DNA of 64,000 nucleotides from Flavobacterium sp. ALJ2. Lineage in GTDB: Bacteria > Bacteroidota > Bacteroidia > Flavobacteriales > Flavobacteriaceae. Under the pieces are notes generated by a model, which worked only from the letters and a program-made list of their open reading frames with translations, ran no database searches and was not told the origin of the DNA. The translations under genes and the position numbers were made by a program. Below are positions 34,825 through 44,054 of this stretch, piece by piece (within the stretch, counting starts at the first letter, position 1; the number at the start of each line of letters is the position of its first letter). The stretch lies in contig NZ_JADNRC010000003.1 in NCBI RefSeq assembly GCF_015594725.1, forward strand, positions 124,001-188,000, read 5' to 3'.

Positions 34825-35664
34825 ATGCTAAGATTAAAAAAATACAATTTTAAAAGTAAAGGATTTACTTTATTTAGTCTTCTTTTTGTTTTACTTTTTC
34901 TGTCCTGTGACAAGGTTGTTGAGCTTGAATTAGAAACTGGAGAACCTAAAATAGTAATCGATGCTGAGATAATTTGGGAAAAAGGAACTAGCGGCAACAA
35001 ACAGACGATAAAAATAAGCAGAATGGCTCCTTATTACAGTGCTACTACACCAAAGGTTTCAGGAGCACAAGTAAGGGTCGAAAATAGTGATGGAGTTGTT
35101 TTTACATTTAATGAATCTGAGCCAGGAATATATACCTGTACTAATTTTGTTCCCGTAATTAATATGGAATATAAATTATTTGCACAAGTCGATGGACAAA
35201 GTCTAACGGCGAATGAAAAGTTAGTTTCTGTGCCGCCAATCGCCAAAATAGATCAGGAATTTATGGCCGACATATCGGGGCCTGATCTTATTGTAGTATC
35301 ATTTTATTATAAAGACCCAGCTGATCAGACTAATTATTACCTGACAGATTATAAAAGTAAATTATCTCCTTTTCCGGAATATACATCAACCAGTGATGAA
35401 TTTGCTAATGGAAATGAACTAGTCGAAAAATTTTCAGATGCAGATTTAAAACCAGGAATAACTCTTAACATAACACATCGTGCTATTTCTAAGAACTTTT
35501 ATAATTATATGAATCTAATTTTAGAGGTTACAAATTCAAACCCTTTTGCTGCAGTACCTGGTAATATTAGAGGAAATATAATCAATACAACTGATTCTAA
35601 TAATTTTGCTTTAGGCTATTTCAGGCTTTGTGAAGCAAACCGTACGACATATACAGTAAAATAA
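34825..35664 (+). CDS. DUF4249 lipoprotein
   Basis: 280 residues from MLRLKKYNFK, with a lipobox in LLFLSCDKVV. A DUF4249 body follows: ELETGEPKIVIDAEI, 'ISRMAPYYSATTPKVSGAQV', 'ANRTTYTVK' at the end. The frame is open from 34795, inside the receptor gene, but the Met four bases after the receptor stop gives the correct signal peptide. In Bacteroidota such lipoproteins pair with STN-type TonB receptors and are thought to sit on the cell surface as ligand-binding partners. Confidence 0.88.
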   Translation: MLRLKKYNFKSKGFTLFSLLFVLLFLSCDKVVELELETGEPKIVIDAEIIWEKGTSGNKQTIKISRMAPYYSATTPKVSGAQVRVENSDGVVFTFNESEPGIYTCTNFVPVINMEYKLFAQVDGQSLTANEKLVSVPPIAKIDQEFMADISGPDLIVVSFYYKDPADQTNYYLTDYKSKLSPFPEYTSTSDEFANGNELVEKFSDADLKPGITLNITHRAISKNFYNYMNLILEVTNSNPFAAVPGNIRGNIINTTDSNNFALGYFRLCEANRTTYTVK

Positions 35665-35780
35665 GATTTTAATTGAAGTTGATTTGTAAGTCATCTGACA
35701 TATAGAAATTTATGTCAGATTCATATTTTAATTAAAAATAGGGCAAAAAAATCAAGTTTCTGAATCCCTATGAAAAACAA

Positions 35781-35816
35781 AAAATCCTGTAAACATTAAG
35801 TTTACAGGATTTTTTT
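35781..35816. terminator. Bidirectional terminator for tmRNA and DUF4249 operon
   Basis: Perfect 14-bp arms aaaatcctgtaaac and gtttacaggatttt have A-runs and T-runs on both sides. It ends two bases from the tmRNA 3' end. Confidence 0.85.
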
Positions 35817-35817
35817 G

Positions 35818-36212
35818 TGGAGTCGCCGAGAATCGAACTCGGGTCCAAACAAGCAACTAAAGAGCTTTCTACACGTTTATTTCCTGATTAAATTTTCGAT
35901 ATTGTGCTCGGCCAGAAACAGCCACACAATACTTATCTTCTTAATTTCGAAATCCACCCGAAGCTCATGGAAATCTAGGTTTATTTTTACGGTTCCCCTG
36001 AATTGACCGCCACAAACCAAGGCTTTCAAGGAGAATCCAGCTTTCCTATCTGATAGGAACGTGGCTTAATCGTACTATAATTCGGATTATGCAGCTAAAG
36101 CGTAGTTATTTTCGCCGTGTAAAAGTGTTAAGATCTTATATTTACGAGCAAGGTCTCAATGCTCGACGTGCTTACTGTTCAATTCGACTTGCTGTCAAAA
36201 CCAGTCGACCCC
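35818..36212 (-). ncRNA. ssrA: tmRNA
   Basis: A 395-base tmRNA on the minus strand. The 5' acceptor strand GGGGTCG pairs with the 3' strand CGACTCC, followed by discriminator A. The T-arm is GAGTTCGATTCTC. The tag frame at 36116-36087 begins with GGC and encodes GENNYALAA before TAA, the expected proteolysis tag. CCA is not encoded (CAA follows the discriminator). A TAATTTTG box lies 28 bases upstream. It rescues stalled ribosomes together with SmpB. Confidence 0.97.
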
Positions 36213-36239
36213 ATTTCTTTTCAATAAAAATTGAGATTG

Positions 36240-36247
36240 CAAAATTA
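36240..36247 (-). promoter_or_regulatory. -7 box (TAATTTTG) for tmRNA
   Basis: TAATTTTG on the minus strand, 28 bases before the tmRNA 5' end; this end is processed, so the true start may lie between. Confidence 0.5.
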
Positions 36248-36327
36248 CGCTTTTTGAGCGATCAATCGAAATTAATTTTCAAAAAATATTCCATTTAATT
36301 TTAACACCTTAATCTGCAACCTAAATA

Positions 36328-37524
36328 TTAGTCGAGATCTTTAAAAACAAAAGGATAATCTCCAAAAATTGGTGCCAATTTACGAACCGCATATGTTTTG
36401 CGCGTAAACTTATTAGACAACGCAATAATAGTAACGTTTTCTTTTTGAAGCATTATATAAGAGGAGGTATTCCCATGCCACCATCCGTTATGAAAATAAA
36501 AATGTTGTCCCGAATACCAATTAATCATTCGAATACCAAGCCCGTAGTTCTTTTCACCCTTACGCTCATTACTATATCCTTCATAAACTTGTTTTAGCAA
36601 TTCTGGTTTTAAAAAATCAGGAGCATTTCTGGCTCTATCAAATTTTAATAAATCACGAGGAGTTGAATAAACATTCTTATCCCCATAAACAGCATCTAGA
36701 TAATCTATTCCAATTTCAACATTATTCCCTTTATAAGATGGAACGGCCGTCTTTCTATCTTTATCAATATCAAAAACATAAGTATGAGTCATTTCCAATG
36801 GCTTAAAAATCATTTGGGTCATCGCTTCTTTATAGCTTAGTCCTGTTATTTTCTCAATAATTAGAGCTAACATGGCATAATTGGTGTTGCAATAAGTAAA
36901 ACGCGTATCCGTTTTACATTCTAAACCAATATCTTTTGTAGCCATGATATCCAAAATATCCTGATTGGTTAATTGGTTATGTCTGTCCCAAATAGTTTTA
37001 TCCTTATCTGTAAAATAGGCATAATTACGCATACCACTTCTATGGTTTAACAACATCCTTACTGTTATATCTGGATAAGGAAATGTTTTTAAAATAGTAT
37101 TTATTTTTTGATCTAAATCAATTTTGCCTGCATTTACTAATTTTAAAACCGCTGTTGCTGTAAATACTTTACTAACCGAAGCAATATGCAACGGCGTATT
37201 CATATCTATCTCCGTTTTTTGATTTTTATTGGCATAGCCTTCATATTTTTCATAAATGATCTCGCCGTTTCTTGCTACCAAAAAACCTCCGTTCATGGTA
37301 TTGTTTGGCCAGTTTTTATTATAAAAATAATCAACTTTACTTTTTATTGCAGCTACATAATTTGCTGGAAGTTTTTTTTCATGAAGCAATGGCTTCATTT
37401 TAGGGAGTGTATCTTCTGCAGTTTCGCTAACAACTGCATTCGTATTTTTATCTTTTCCACAAGAGCTTAAAACTAAAATAAGGAAAAGGATTTGTGCTAT
37501 ATTTGCTTTTTTAATGAAATTCAT
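36328..37524 (-). CDS. Beta-lactamase-family serine hydrolase lipoprotein
   Basis: A 398-residue lipoprotein (lipobox VLSSCGK, C22) with a class C beta-lactamase/DD-peptidase fold. The nucleophile motif is SVSK (S116, K119), the second motif YCN (Y211-N213), and a C-terminal HNGWWHGN region takes the place of the KTG-like motif. It could be a periplasmic esterase, D-aminopeptidase or carboxypeptidase; drug hydrolysis is not implied. Single gene divergent from the dehydrogenase gene. Confidence 0.88.
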   Translation of the reverse strand: MNFIKKANIAQILFLILVLSSCGKDKNTNAVVSETAEDTLPKMKPLLHEKKLPANYVAAIKSKVDYFYNKNWPNNTMNGGFLVARNGEIIYEKYEGYANKNQKTEIDMNTPLHIASVSKVFTATAVLKLVNAGKIDLDQKINTILKTFPYPDITVRMLLNHRSGMRNYAYFTDKDKTIWDRHNQLTNQDILDIMATKDIGLECKTDTRFTYCNTNYAMLALIIEKITGLSYKEAMTQMIFKPLEMTHTYVFDIDKDRKTAVPSYKGNNVEIGIDYLDAVYGDKNVYSTPRDLLKFDRARNAPDFLKPELLKQVYEGYSNERKGEKNYGLGIRMINWYSGQHFYFHNGWWHGNTSSYIMLQKENVTIIALSNKFTRKTYAVRKLAPIFGDYPFVFKDLD

Positions 37525-37770
37525 GAGTTGGATTCTAGGAAAACAAATATATAGAATTGAATACTTTTGTTTATTTGCTTTTTCAAGATAAATATTCTGG
37601 TTTTAACACTGTTTTAAGCTTAATTTTTATCAGCCTATTGAACATCAGCTTATAATGAAATTAGCTCCGAAATTTTTAAAAAAAAACAACAAAACTTTAA
37701 CTATATTTGTTATATTTTAAACAAATTAGATTGATAAAGTTATATTTACTCAACGTTTAAACAGCAATAA

Positions 37771-38973
37771 ATGAAATTTGGAATTATAAAAGAAGGAAAA
37801 AACCCACCAGACAGAAGAGTTGTATTTTCGCCTAATGAACTGGCTCGTCTTAAACAATTTTATCATGAAGCTACTGTGACCGTAGAAAGTTCGGATATTC
37901 GAATTTTTACCGACACCCAGTACAAAAGCTTAGGAATAACTGTTACCGATGAGATTTCGGATTGTGATGTGTTTTTTGGGGTAAAAGAAGTTCCTATTGA
38001 AAATTTAATTTCAGATAAGGCTTATTTTTTCTTTTCACATACCATAAAGAAACAGCCCTATAATCGAAAATTACTACAAGCTATTTTAGCAAAAAATATT
38101 GAATTATACGATCACGAGACCATTGTTAACTCTCATAACCAAAGATTAATTGGGTTTGGTAAATATGCTGGTATCGTTGGTGTATACAACGGTATTCGTG
38201 CATTCGGAATTAAATTCGAATTATTCAAGTTACCTAAAGCTGAAACCTTGTCGGGTAAAGAGGCTTTAATTACTCATTTAAAACGCATTACTCTTCCTCC
38301 ACTAAAGTTTGTAATTACTGGTACTGGTAAAGTTGGCATGGGTGCCAAAGAAATCCTTGATGCTATTAAAATAAAAGAGGTAACAATTGATAATTACCTA
38401 ACAAAAAATTATAGTCAAGCTGTTTATGTTCAACTTGATGTTTTGGATTATAACAAACGTAAAGATGGTCAACTTTTAGATTATACGGATTTTTACGAAC
38501 ATCCTCAGGAGTACGTTTCTGATTTTGAAAAATTCACTCGAGTAACTGATGTTTATTTTGCTGGACACTTTCACGCAAATGCAGCACCAATGATTTTGAC
38601 CAGAGAAATGCTTCAATCTAAAGATTGTAAAATAAAAGTCGTTGCTGATATTTCATGCGATGTAAATGGCCCTATTGCCTGCACCCTTCGTTCATCAACA
38701 ATCGAAGAGCCTTTGTATGGCTATTTTCCGGGAGAGAACAAAGAAGTAGATGTTTTTCATCCTGCTGCAATTGTTGTAATGGCTGTAGATAATTTGCCTT
38801 GCGAAATCCCAAAAGACGCCAGCGAAGGTTTTGGTGAACTTTTTATGGAGCACGTAATCCCTGCCTTTTTTAACGGGGATAAAGATGGAATCCTACACAG
38901 AGCCAAAATAACAGAAAACGGTAAGTTAACGCCACGTTTTAGTTACTTACAAGATTATGTAGATGGGAAGTAA
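37771..38973 (+). CDS. NAD-dependent saccharopine/alanine dehydrogenase-like protein
   Basis: A 400-residue protein of the alanine dehydrogenase/pyridine nucleotide transhydrogenase fold. The N-terminal catalytic part is MKFGIIKEGKNPPDRRVVFS with the family Lys/Arg pattern. The Rossmann motif FVITGTGKVGMGAKEIL lies at about residue 188. ADISCDVNGPIACT and HPAAIVVMAVDNLPCEIP follow. This pattern is closest to lysine-forming saccharopine dehydrogenases, but the bacterial substrate is unproven. It is monocistronic and followed by a repeat-bounded terminator. Confidence 0.82.
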   Translation: MKFGIIKEGKNPPDRRVVFSPNELARLKQFYHEATVTVESSDIRIFTDTQYKSLGITVTDEISDCDVFFGVKEVPIENLISDKAYFFFSHTIKKQPYNRKLLQAILAKNIELYDHETIVNSHNQRLIGFGKYAGIVGVYNGIRAFGIKFELFKLPKAETLSGKEALITHLKRITLPPLKFVITGTGKVGMGAKEILDAIKIKEVTIDNYLTKNYSQAVYVQLDVLDYNKRKDGQLLDYTDFYEHPQEYVSDFEKFTRVTDVYFAGHFHANAAPMILTREMLQSKDCKIKVVADISCDVNGPIACTLRSSTIEEPLYGYFPGENKEVDVFHPAAIVVMAVDNLPCEIPKDASEGFGELFMEHVIPAFFNGDKDGILHRAKITENGKLTPRFSYLQDYVDGK

Positions 38974-39125
38974 TTAATGGTTAATTGTTAATGATTGAAT
39001 ATTAAAGTCCTTCGACTCCGCTCAGGATGACAATGGATGATATAAAAAATGAAACCCTGCAATGTAGTAACATTGCAGGGTTTTTCATTTATTACACATC
39101 ATTAACAATTAACAATCCATAATTA
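38971..39125. repeat. Element with about 25-bp terminal inverted repeats
   Basis: The left arm at 38971-38995 and the right arm at 39098-39125 are near-perfect reverse complements (ttaattgttaatgat versus atcattaacaattaa). The interior holds ccttcgactccgctcaggatgaca and a perfect hairpin. The left arm supplies the stop codon of the dehydrogenase gene. Confidence 0.55.
39052..39088. terminator. Bidirectional terminator
   Basis: Perfect 13-bp arms aaaccctgcaatg and cattgcagggttt, followed by T-rich sequence, lie between the convergent dehydrogenase and fumC genes. Confidence 0.8.
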
Positions 39126-39133
39126 ATAATTAA

Positions 39134-40531
39134 TTATTTAAGGCTTCCAACCATATCTTCTGGTTTTACCCAAGCATCAAAATCTTCTGGTGTTACATAT
39201 CCTAAACGAACTGCTTCTTCTTTTAGTGTTGTTCCGTTTTTATGTGCTGTTTGAGCTATTTCTGCGGATTTATAATATCCAATTTTAGTATTTAAAGCTG
39301 TAACAAGCATCAATGAATTATCTACTAATTCTTTGATACGTTTGTAGTTTGGCTCAATACCTTGTGCACAATGCTCATCGAATGAAATACAAGCATCACC
39401 TAATAAACGAGCCGATTGCAAGAAGTTTGCTGCCATTAGAGGTTTAAAAACATTCAATTCGTAATGTCCTTGCATTCCTCCAACAGAAATCGCAACATCA
39501 TTCCCCATAACTTGAGCACAAACCATTGTTAATGCTTCACATTGTGTTGGATTAACTTTTCCTGGCATAATAGATGAGCCTGGCTCATTTTCTGGAATAA
39601 TGATTTCTCCAATTCCAGAACGTGGTCCTGAAGCTAACATACGAATATCATTTGCAATTTTATTTAATGAAACTGCCAATTGCTTTAATGCTCCATGAGA
39701 TTCAACAATTGCATCGTGAGCTGCAAGCGCTTCAAATTTATTCTCAGCTGTTACAAATGGGTGTCCTGTGAATTTTGCAATATACTCCGCAACTTTTACA
39801 TCATATCCTGCTGGTGTATTCAATCCTGTTCCTACTGCTGTTCCTCCTAAGGCTACTTCTGATAAGTGATCTAAGGTGTTTTTAACTGCTTTTAATCCGT
39901 AAGTTAATTGTGCCGCATACCCAGAAAGTTCTTGCCCCAAAGTAAGCGGGGTTGCGTCCATGAGGTGTGTACGTCCAATCTTTACAACATTTTTATATTC
40001 TACAGCTTTTGCGTGAAGTGTATCTCTTAATTTTTCAACTCCTGGAATTGTAATTTCTACAACTGCTTTGTAAGCTGCAATGTGCATTCCTGTTGGGAAT
40101 GTATCGTTTGATGATTGTGATTTGTTTACATCATCATTTGCTTTTATAAATTGTTCCCCCTCTCCGATTTCAAATCCTTTAAGAACTTGTGCACGATTAG
40201 CAATTACTTCATTTACGTTCATATTACTTTGAGTACCTGAACCTGTCTGCCAGATTACCAATGGAAATTGATCTTCTAGTTTACCTGCTAATATTTCATC
40301 ACATACTGCTGCTATTGCATCTCTTTTTTCAACTGGTAAAGCACCCAAATCATGATTTGCAAAAGCTGCTGCTTTTTTTAAGTAAGCAAATCCTTCTACG
40401 ATTTCTTTCGGCATTGATGCTGACGCTCCTATTTTAAAATTATTACGAGAACGTTCTGTTTGTGCACCCCAATATTTTTCTGCTGGAACTTGCACCTCTC
40501 CCATCGTGTCTTTTTCTATTCTAAATTTCAT
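39134..40531 (-). CDS. fumC: Fumarate hydratase, class II
   Basis: A 465-residue fumarase of usual length. The superfamily signature is [15 protein letters not shown], the catalytic His lies in [16 protein letters not shown], and the substrate segments [12 protein letters not shown] and SSNDTFPT are present. It hydrates fumarate to malate in the TCA cycle without an iron-sulfur cluster. The start [16 protein letters not shown] matches the family. Monocistronic. Confidence 0.97.
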   Translation of the reverse strand: MKFRIEKDTMGEVQVPAEKYWGAQTERSRNNFKIGASASMPKEIVEGFAYLKKAAAFANHDLGALPVEKRDAIAAVCDEILAGKLEDQFPLVIWQTGSGTQSNMNVNEVIANRAQVLKGFEIGEGEQFIKANDDVNKSQSSNDTFPTGMHIAAYKAVVEITIPGVEKLRDTLHAKAVEYKNVVKIGRTHLMDATPLTLGQELSGYAAQLTYGLKAVKNTLDHLSEVALGGTAVGTGLNTPAGYDVKVAEYIAKFTGHPFVTAENKFEALAAHDAIVESHGALKQLAVSLNKIANDIRMLASGPRSGIGEIIIPENEPGSSIMPGKVNPTQCEALTMVCAQVMGNDVAISVGGMQGHYELNVFKPLMAANFLQSARLLGDACISFDEHCAQGIEPNYKRIKELVDNSLMLVTALNTKIGYYKSAEIAQTAHKNGTTLKEEAVRLGYVTPEDFDAWVKPEDMVGSLK

Positions 40532-40582
40532 TTTAGTGTATTTATGTGTGTTATTATAAAAAATCTGATATTTAATACTGCT

Positions 40583-40690
40583 ATTCTCTAGCCCAGATGG
40601 AAGCGATATCCTTTTTTCAGGGCATTTTAGACCAAAAAAAATTAGCGGACAGCTGGTCCCGATAGCTATCGGAATAGCTCCAGAAACAAA
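40583..40690. repeat. Structured intergenic repeat ('agcccagatggaagcgatatcc' type)
   Basis: The text resembles an element I recall from many Flavobacterium intergenic regions. On the minus strand it begins ggagctattcc and ends near cttccatctgggct. It contains a perfect 14-base palindrome ccgatagctatcgg at 40659-40672. It could be a structured RNA or a mobile repeat. Confidence 0.5.
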
Positions 40691-40825
40691 TTCTAGGCAT
40701 ATTCGTTTTAAATTGACCTCAAAAATACGGATAATTACTATTTTATAAAAATTGATTTGGTTTTTTATTGGTAAGAAAAAATATTAGGCATACATTTGTG
40801 CTTACATTCAAAAATTCCGGAAAAC

Positions 40826-40990
40826 ATGTTTGAATTTTCACAGTATTTAGGCTTTTTACTTTTCTTAACCATCCTAACTATAGGGTTTTGGTTAATGTTT
40901 TTTCTTGTAGGTTTCGTTCAATATTGGATTGGCGGAGCTTTATGGGAAATGTACAAAGAAAGAAAAGCAAAGAAAGAGCAATCAATTTAA
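40826..40990 (+). CDS. Small membrane protein
   Basis: 54 residues from MFEFSQYLGFLL. One long or two short membrane helices (about 7-40) are followed by a basic tail (MYKERKAKKEQSI). The frame is open from 40796, but the first ten codons are unlikely to be used because the membrane segment begins right after the second Met. No family recognised. A terminator follows, which supports a real transcript. Confidence 0.6.
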   Translation: MFEFSQYLGFLLFLTILTIGFWLMFFLVGFVQYWIGGALWEMYKERKAKKEQSI

Positions 40991-41010
40991 TATTAATTTG
41001 ATTACTACAT

Positions 41011-41045
41011 AAAAAAGGACCCGTTTTCACGAGTCCTTTTTTTTT
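41011..41045. terminator. Bidirectional terminator
   Basis: Arms aaaaaaggac and gtcctttttt lie between the small membrane protein gene and the convergent TonB receptor gene. Confidence 0.8.
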
Positions 41046-41060
41046 ATTTACTGTATTTCC

Positions 41061-43508
41061 TTATCCAGGAAATTCTCCTCCTCCATCGTTATTATCGCCC
41101 TTAGGTCCTTTTTCTCTTTCATTTTTAGGTTTATTGAATCTATAAGTAAAGGAAAGATTAAACTGTCGCTTGCGAAATTGCATTTCTCCATATGAGGTTT
41201 GATTCTCCAAATACGTATAAGACTTCATTACTCTAGAATTAAAGATATCACTTATATTAAATGCTACCGTTGCTTTGTCTTTAAGAATGTCTTTGCTAAA
41301 AGCTGTATTCATACCAAACACACCTAAGTTTTTACCTTGTGCTGTTTTTTGTTCTCCATTGTACATCCCTGTTAACTGCCAATCAATTTTATATGGTAAA
41401 GTTAATTTTGAATTGATTCTTGCATACCAAGAGTTTGCCTTGTTATCAAGATTTTGTGTAACAACAACATTATTTGCATCTGTATAACTGTATTCTCCTG
41501 TAGTTTGTACGTTATAAAGATTAAAGTTACTGTTTATTCTCCACCATTTATATGGCGTATAATTAAGCGTGAATTCGAAACCAAATTTTTGCTCTTTTCC
41601 TAAGTTAATAGGTTTACTTAAAATAACTGGTATTCCATTTTCAAATCTGCCTGTTGGAGATCGTACAAAAGCAAACACGTCTTTTGTATCTTCAAAATAA
41701 GCAGAAGTATTAAAAGTTACTTTATCCCAACGCTTGATGTATCCAATATCATATTTATCTGTTAATGATGGATCTAAATCTGGATTTCCTTGAAAAATAT
41801 TAATATTACTTGAGAAATTTGATGCTGGGTTCATAAAACGTCCTCTTGGTCTTGATAAACGCTTGCTGTAACTAGCTGTAAAGTTACTTTGATCTGATAT
41901 TTCATAACTAACAAAGGCACTTGGAAACAAGTTATTGTATTTTTTAGTATTGAATTCTTTTGTATCTAATAAATTAACTTGAATATCAGTATCTTCCCAA
42001 CGCAAACCTAAAAGGTATGAAAATTTAGTATCCTTTATTTTAGCTCCAAATTGTGTATAAAGTGCATTTATATTTTCTTTATATTCTAAAGTGTTTGATA
42101 AACTATTTATTCTATCACCTACCCCATCTAAAACCAAATATTTATTATTTAAATCCCCAAAACTTCCTTTATATCCTGCTTCAAATCTACTTCCTTCACT
42201 TATCGGAAGTACATAGTCTGCTTGTAATTGTACTTGTTTCTGAACCTGATCGTTTAATGTATTATTTCCTCCCTGAGTTCCTGAAATTATACTATTATTA
42301 TTATCCGTATTTCGTGAAATAGATGCATCTACAGTAAGTTTATGCCCTTTATCATCGAAATTTTTTATCAAATTTGATGTGTACTCTACGTTTTCACTAG
42401 CTGTAACACCATCATTCAAACGGTATGTTGTTTTTGTAAAATTACGATTAGCATCAAATTCATTATAATTGATTAAATCGGTGTCGTCTCCTGAATTTTT
42501 TTGGTAATTTATAGCATTTGTCCAAAAAGTAGTTGGGTTAATTACCCATTCTACTCCTGCTCTTCCGTTATAATTCTTTCTAATTCTTTCGGTATCTCTG
42601 CTTTCATCTAAAAAATTTTTAGTTGTCCCATCAGGATTAAAATAGTGTGAATTAGTCAAACCTCCTCCTTCATTAGTTCTGTAGTTATATCCAGCTGTAG
42701 TGAAATAGTTTAGTTTTTCGGTTTTATAATTTGCATTTGCACTTACTCCATACGTTTCTGGAATTCCTGTTGATGCGATAAAAGTTCCGTTAAATCCTTG
42801 GTTTTTTCCTTTTTTAAGAATAATATTTATTAATCCCGAACCTCCTTCGGCATCATAACGTGCTGATGGATTTGTTATTACCTCAACTTTATCAATTGCA
42901 TCGGCTGGGATTTGTCGTAATGCTTCGGCAACATTTATAGCGTTTGATGGTCTTCCGTCAATTAAAATCCGAATGTTATCACTTCCTCTTAAGCTTACAT
43001 TCCCTTCTGTATCAACAGAAACTGAAGGTACATTGTCAAGAACATCACTCACCGTTCCGCCCTTTACAATCATATCCTGACCTACGTTATATACTTTTTT
43101 ATCCAATTTGATTTCGACTGTAGATTTTTCTGCACGAATTACAACTTCATTTAGCTGATTTACATCTTCTGACAAAGCAAATTGACCTAAATTGATGTTC
43201 TCTGTAATTTTCTTTTCTTTGATCTCGATTACCTTAAATGAAATAAATTCAATTTTAATATCATAAACACCTGGAGCGGCATCTACACTAAATTCTCCTT
43301 TATTATTAGTAATTCCTCCTGCTAATACTTTTGGATTTTTGGTGTTTATCAGAGTAATTGTAGCATACTCAAGTGGTTGGTTTGTTGTTTTTTCGACAAC
43401 CTTCCCTGTTACTTTTACTTTTGATCTTTGTGATTCAGGCTGCTGGGCAAAGCTGAGCATACTTGTAAAAAGGAATACAAGCATGATGATTAATTGTTTT
43501 TTTTTCAT
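41061..43508 (-). CDS. TonB-dependent receptor, OMP_b-brl type
   Basis: An 815-residue outer-membrane protein. Signal peptide 1-21 (ends SFAQQ). Carboxypeptidase-regulatory-like domain about 30-115 (KVTGKVVEKTTNQPLEYATI). Plug about 125-230 (VSLRGSDNIRILIDGRPSNA). A 14-stranded-type barrel continues to about 790, ending LSFTYRFNKPK, with a Gly/Asp-rich tail. It lacks an STN domain, so it is not a signalling receptor. No SusD partner is adjacent. Such single receptors often take up metals, peptides or siderophores; ligand unknown. Confidence 0.92.
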   Translation of the reverse strand: MKKKQLIIMLVFLFTSMLSFAQQPESQRSKVKVTGKVVEKTTNQPLEYATITLINTKNPKVLAGGITNNKGEFSVDAAPGVYDIKIEFISFKVIEIKEKKITENINLGQFALSEDVNQLNEVVIRAEKSTVEIKLDKKVYNVGQDMIVKGGTVSDVLDNVPSVSVDTEGNVSLRGSDNIRILIDGRPSNAINVAEALRQIPADAIDKVEVITNPSARYDAEGGSGLINIILKKGKNQGFNGTFIASTGIPETYGVSANANYKTEKLNYFTTAGYNYRTNEGGGLTNSHYFNPDGTTKNFLDESRDTERIRKNYNGRAGVEWVINPTTFWTNAINYQKNSGDDTDLINYNEFDANRNFTKTTYRLNDGVTASENVEYTSNLIKNFDDKGHKLTVDASISRNTDNNNSIISGTQGGNNTLNDQVQKQVQLQADYVLPISEGSRFEAGYKGSFGDLNNKYLVLDGVGDRINSLSNTLEYKENINALYTQFGAKIKDTKFSYLLGLRWEDTDIQVNLLDTKEFNTKKYNNLFPSAFVSYEISDQSNFTASYSKRLSRPRGRFMNPASNFSSNINIFQGNPDLDPSLTDKYDIGYIKRWDKVTFNTSAYFEDTKDVFAFVRSPTGRFENGIPVILSKPINLGKEQKFGFEFTLNYTPYKWWRINSNFNLYNVQTTGEYSYTDANNVVVTQNLDNKANSWYARINSKLTLPYKIDWQLTGMYNGEQKTAQGKNLGVFGMNTAFSKDILKDKATVAFNISDIFNSRVMKSYTYLENQTSYGEMQFRKRQFNLSFTYRFNKPKNEREKGPKGDNNDGGGEFPG

Positions 43509-43594
43509 TTTGGTAGTTTCTATTTGGCTTTTAGACTGTAAATGTAGCAGTAGGTTTAAAATGAAAAATCATAAAAATATGTTAACAACCTTCT

Positions 43595-43945
43595 TTATAA
43601 TATTTCTAAAAAAGACCTTACCAATTCTAAATCTCTTCCTATAATAGCTTTTCCTCCCTTAACAACAATTGGTCTTTCAATTAAAATAGGATTATCCACC
43701 ATTGCTTGTATAATTTCGCTATCACTCATTGTTTTACTTTTAAAATTATCCGTCCAGATTTTTTCTTTAGTTCTAACTAATTCAATTGGTTTTAAATTCA
43801 ATTTTTGAAGCAGTTCTGTCAATGTAGTAAATGAAGGAGTATCGGTAAGATAAGGAATTATCTCAAAGTCTTGTTTTGTGTTTTCGATAAAAGCCACACA
43901 ATTTCTTGATTTCCCGCAACGTGAGTTGTGATATATTTGTATCAT
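43595..43945 (-). CDS. arsC: Arsenate reductase / Spx family protein
   Basis: A 116-residue thioredoxin-fold protein with active site SRCGKSRNC (C10, C16) and the ArsC block ILIERPIVVKGGKAIIGR. It would reduce arsenate with glutaredoxin or glutathione-type donors. Many proteins of this YfgD/ArsC group are not proven arsenate reductases, and no arsenite exporter or ArsR gene is nearby. Confidence 0.85.
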   Translation of the reverse strand: MIQIYHNSRCGKSRNCVAFIENTKQDFEIIPYLTDTPSFTTLTELLQKLNLKPIELVRTKEKIWTDNFKSKTMSDSEIIQAMVDNPILIERPIVVKGGKAIIGRDLELVRSFLEIL

Positions 43946-44054
43946 TTTTATTTTTTTAAAGAAGTTAAGCTGTTTGAAATAAAAAAAGGTAAATTAGTCG
44001 TAGCAAAAATAAGATTTATGCAATAAATCGAAGTACTATTTTAAATTTAAATAC

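Noticed and set aside
35815-36298. Two plus-strand frames within and beside the tmRNA
   Set aside because: They lie antisense to a well-supported tmRNA with tag frame and acceptor stem; no protein features.
41061-43508. A polysaccharide utilisation locus at the TonB receptor
   Set aside because: No SusD-like lipoprotein, glycoside hydrolase or hybrid sensor next to it.
43595-43945. An arsenic-resistance operon around ArsC
   Set aside because: No ArsR, ArsB/Acr3 or ArsM gene nearby; the protein may be a general Spx/ArsC-like reductase.
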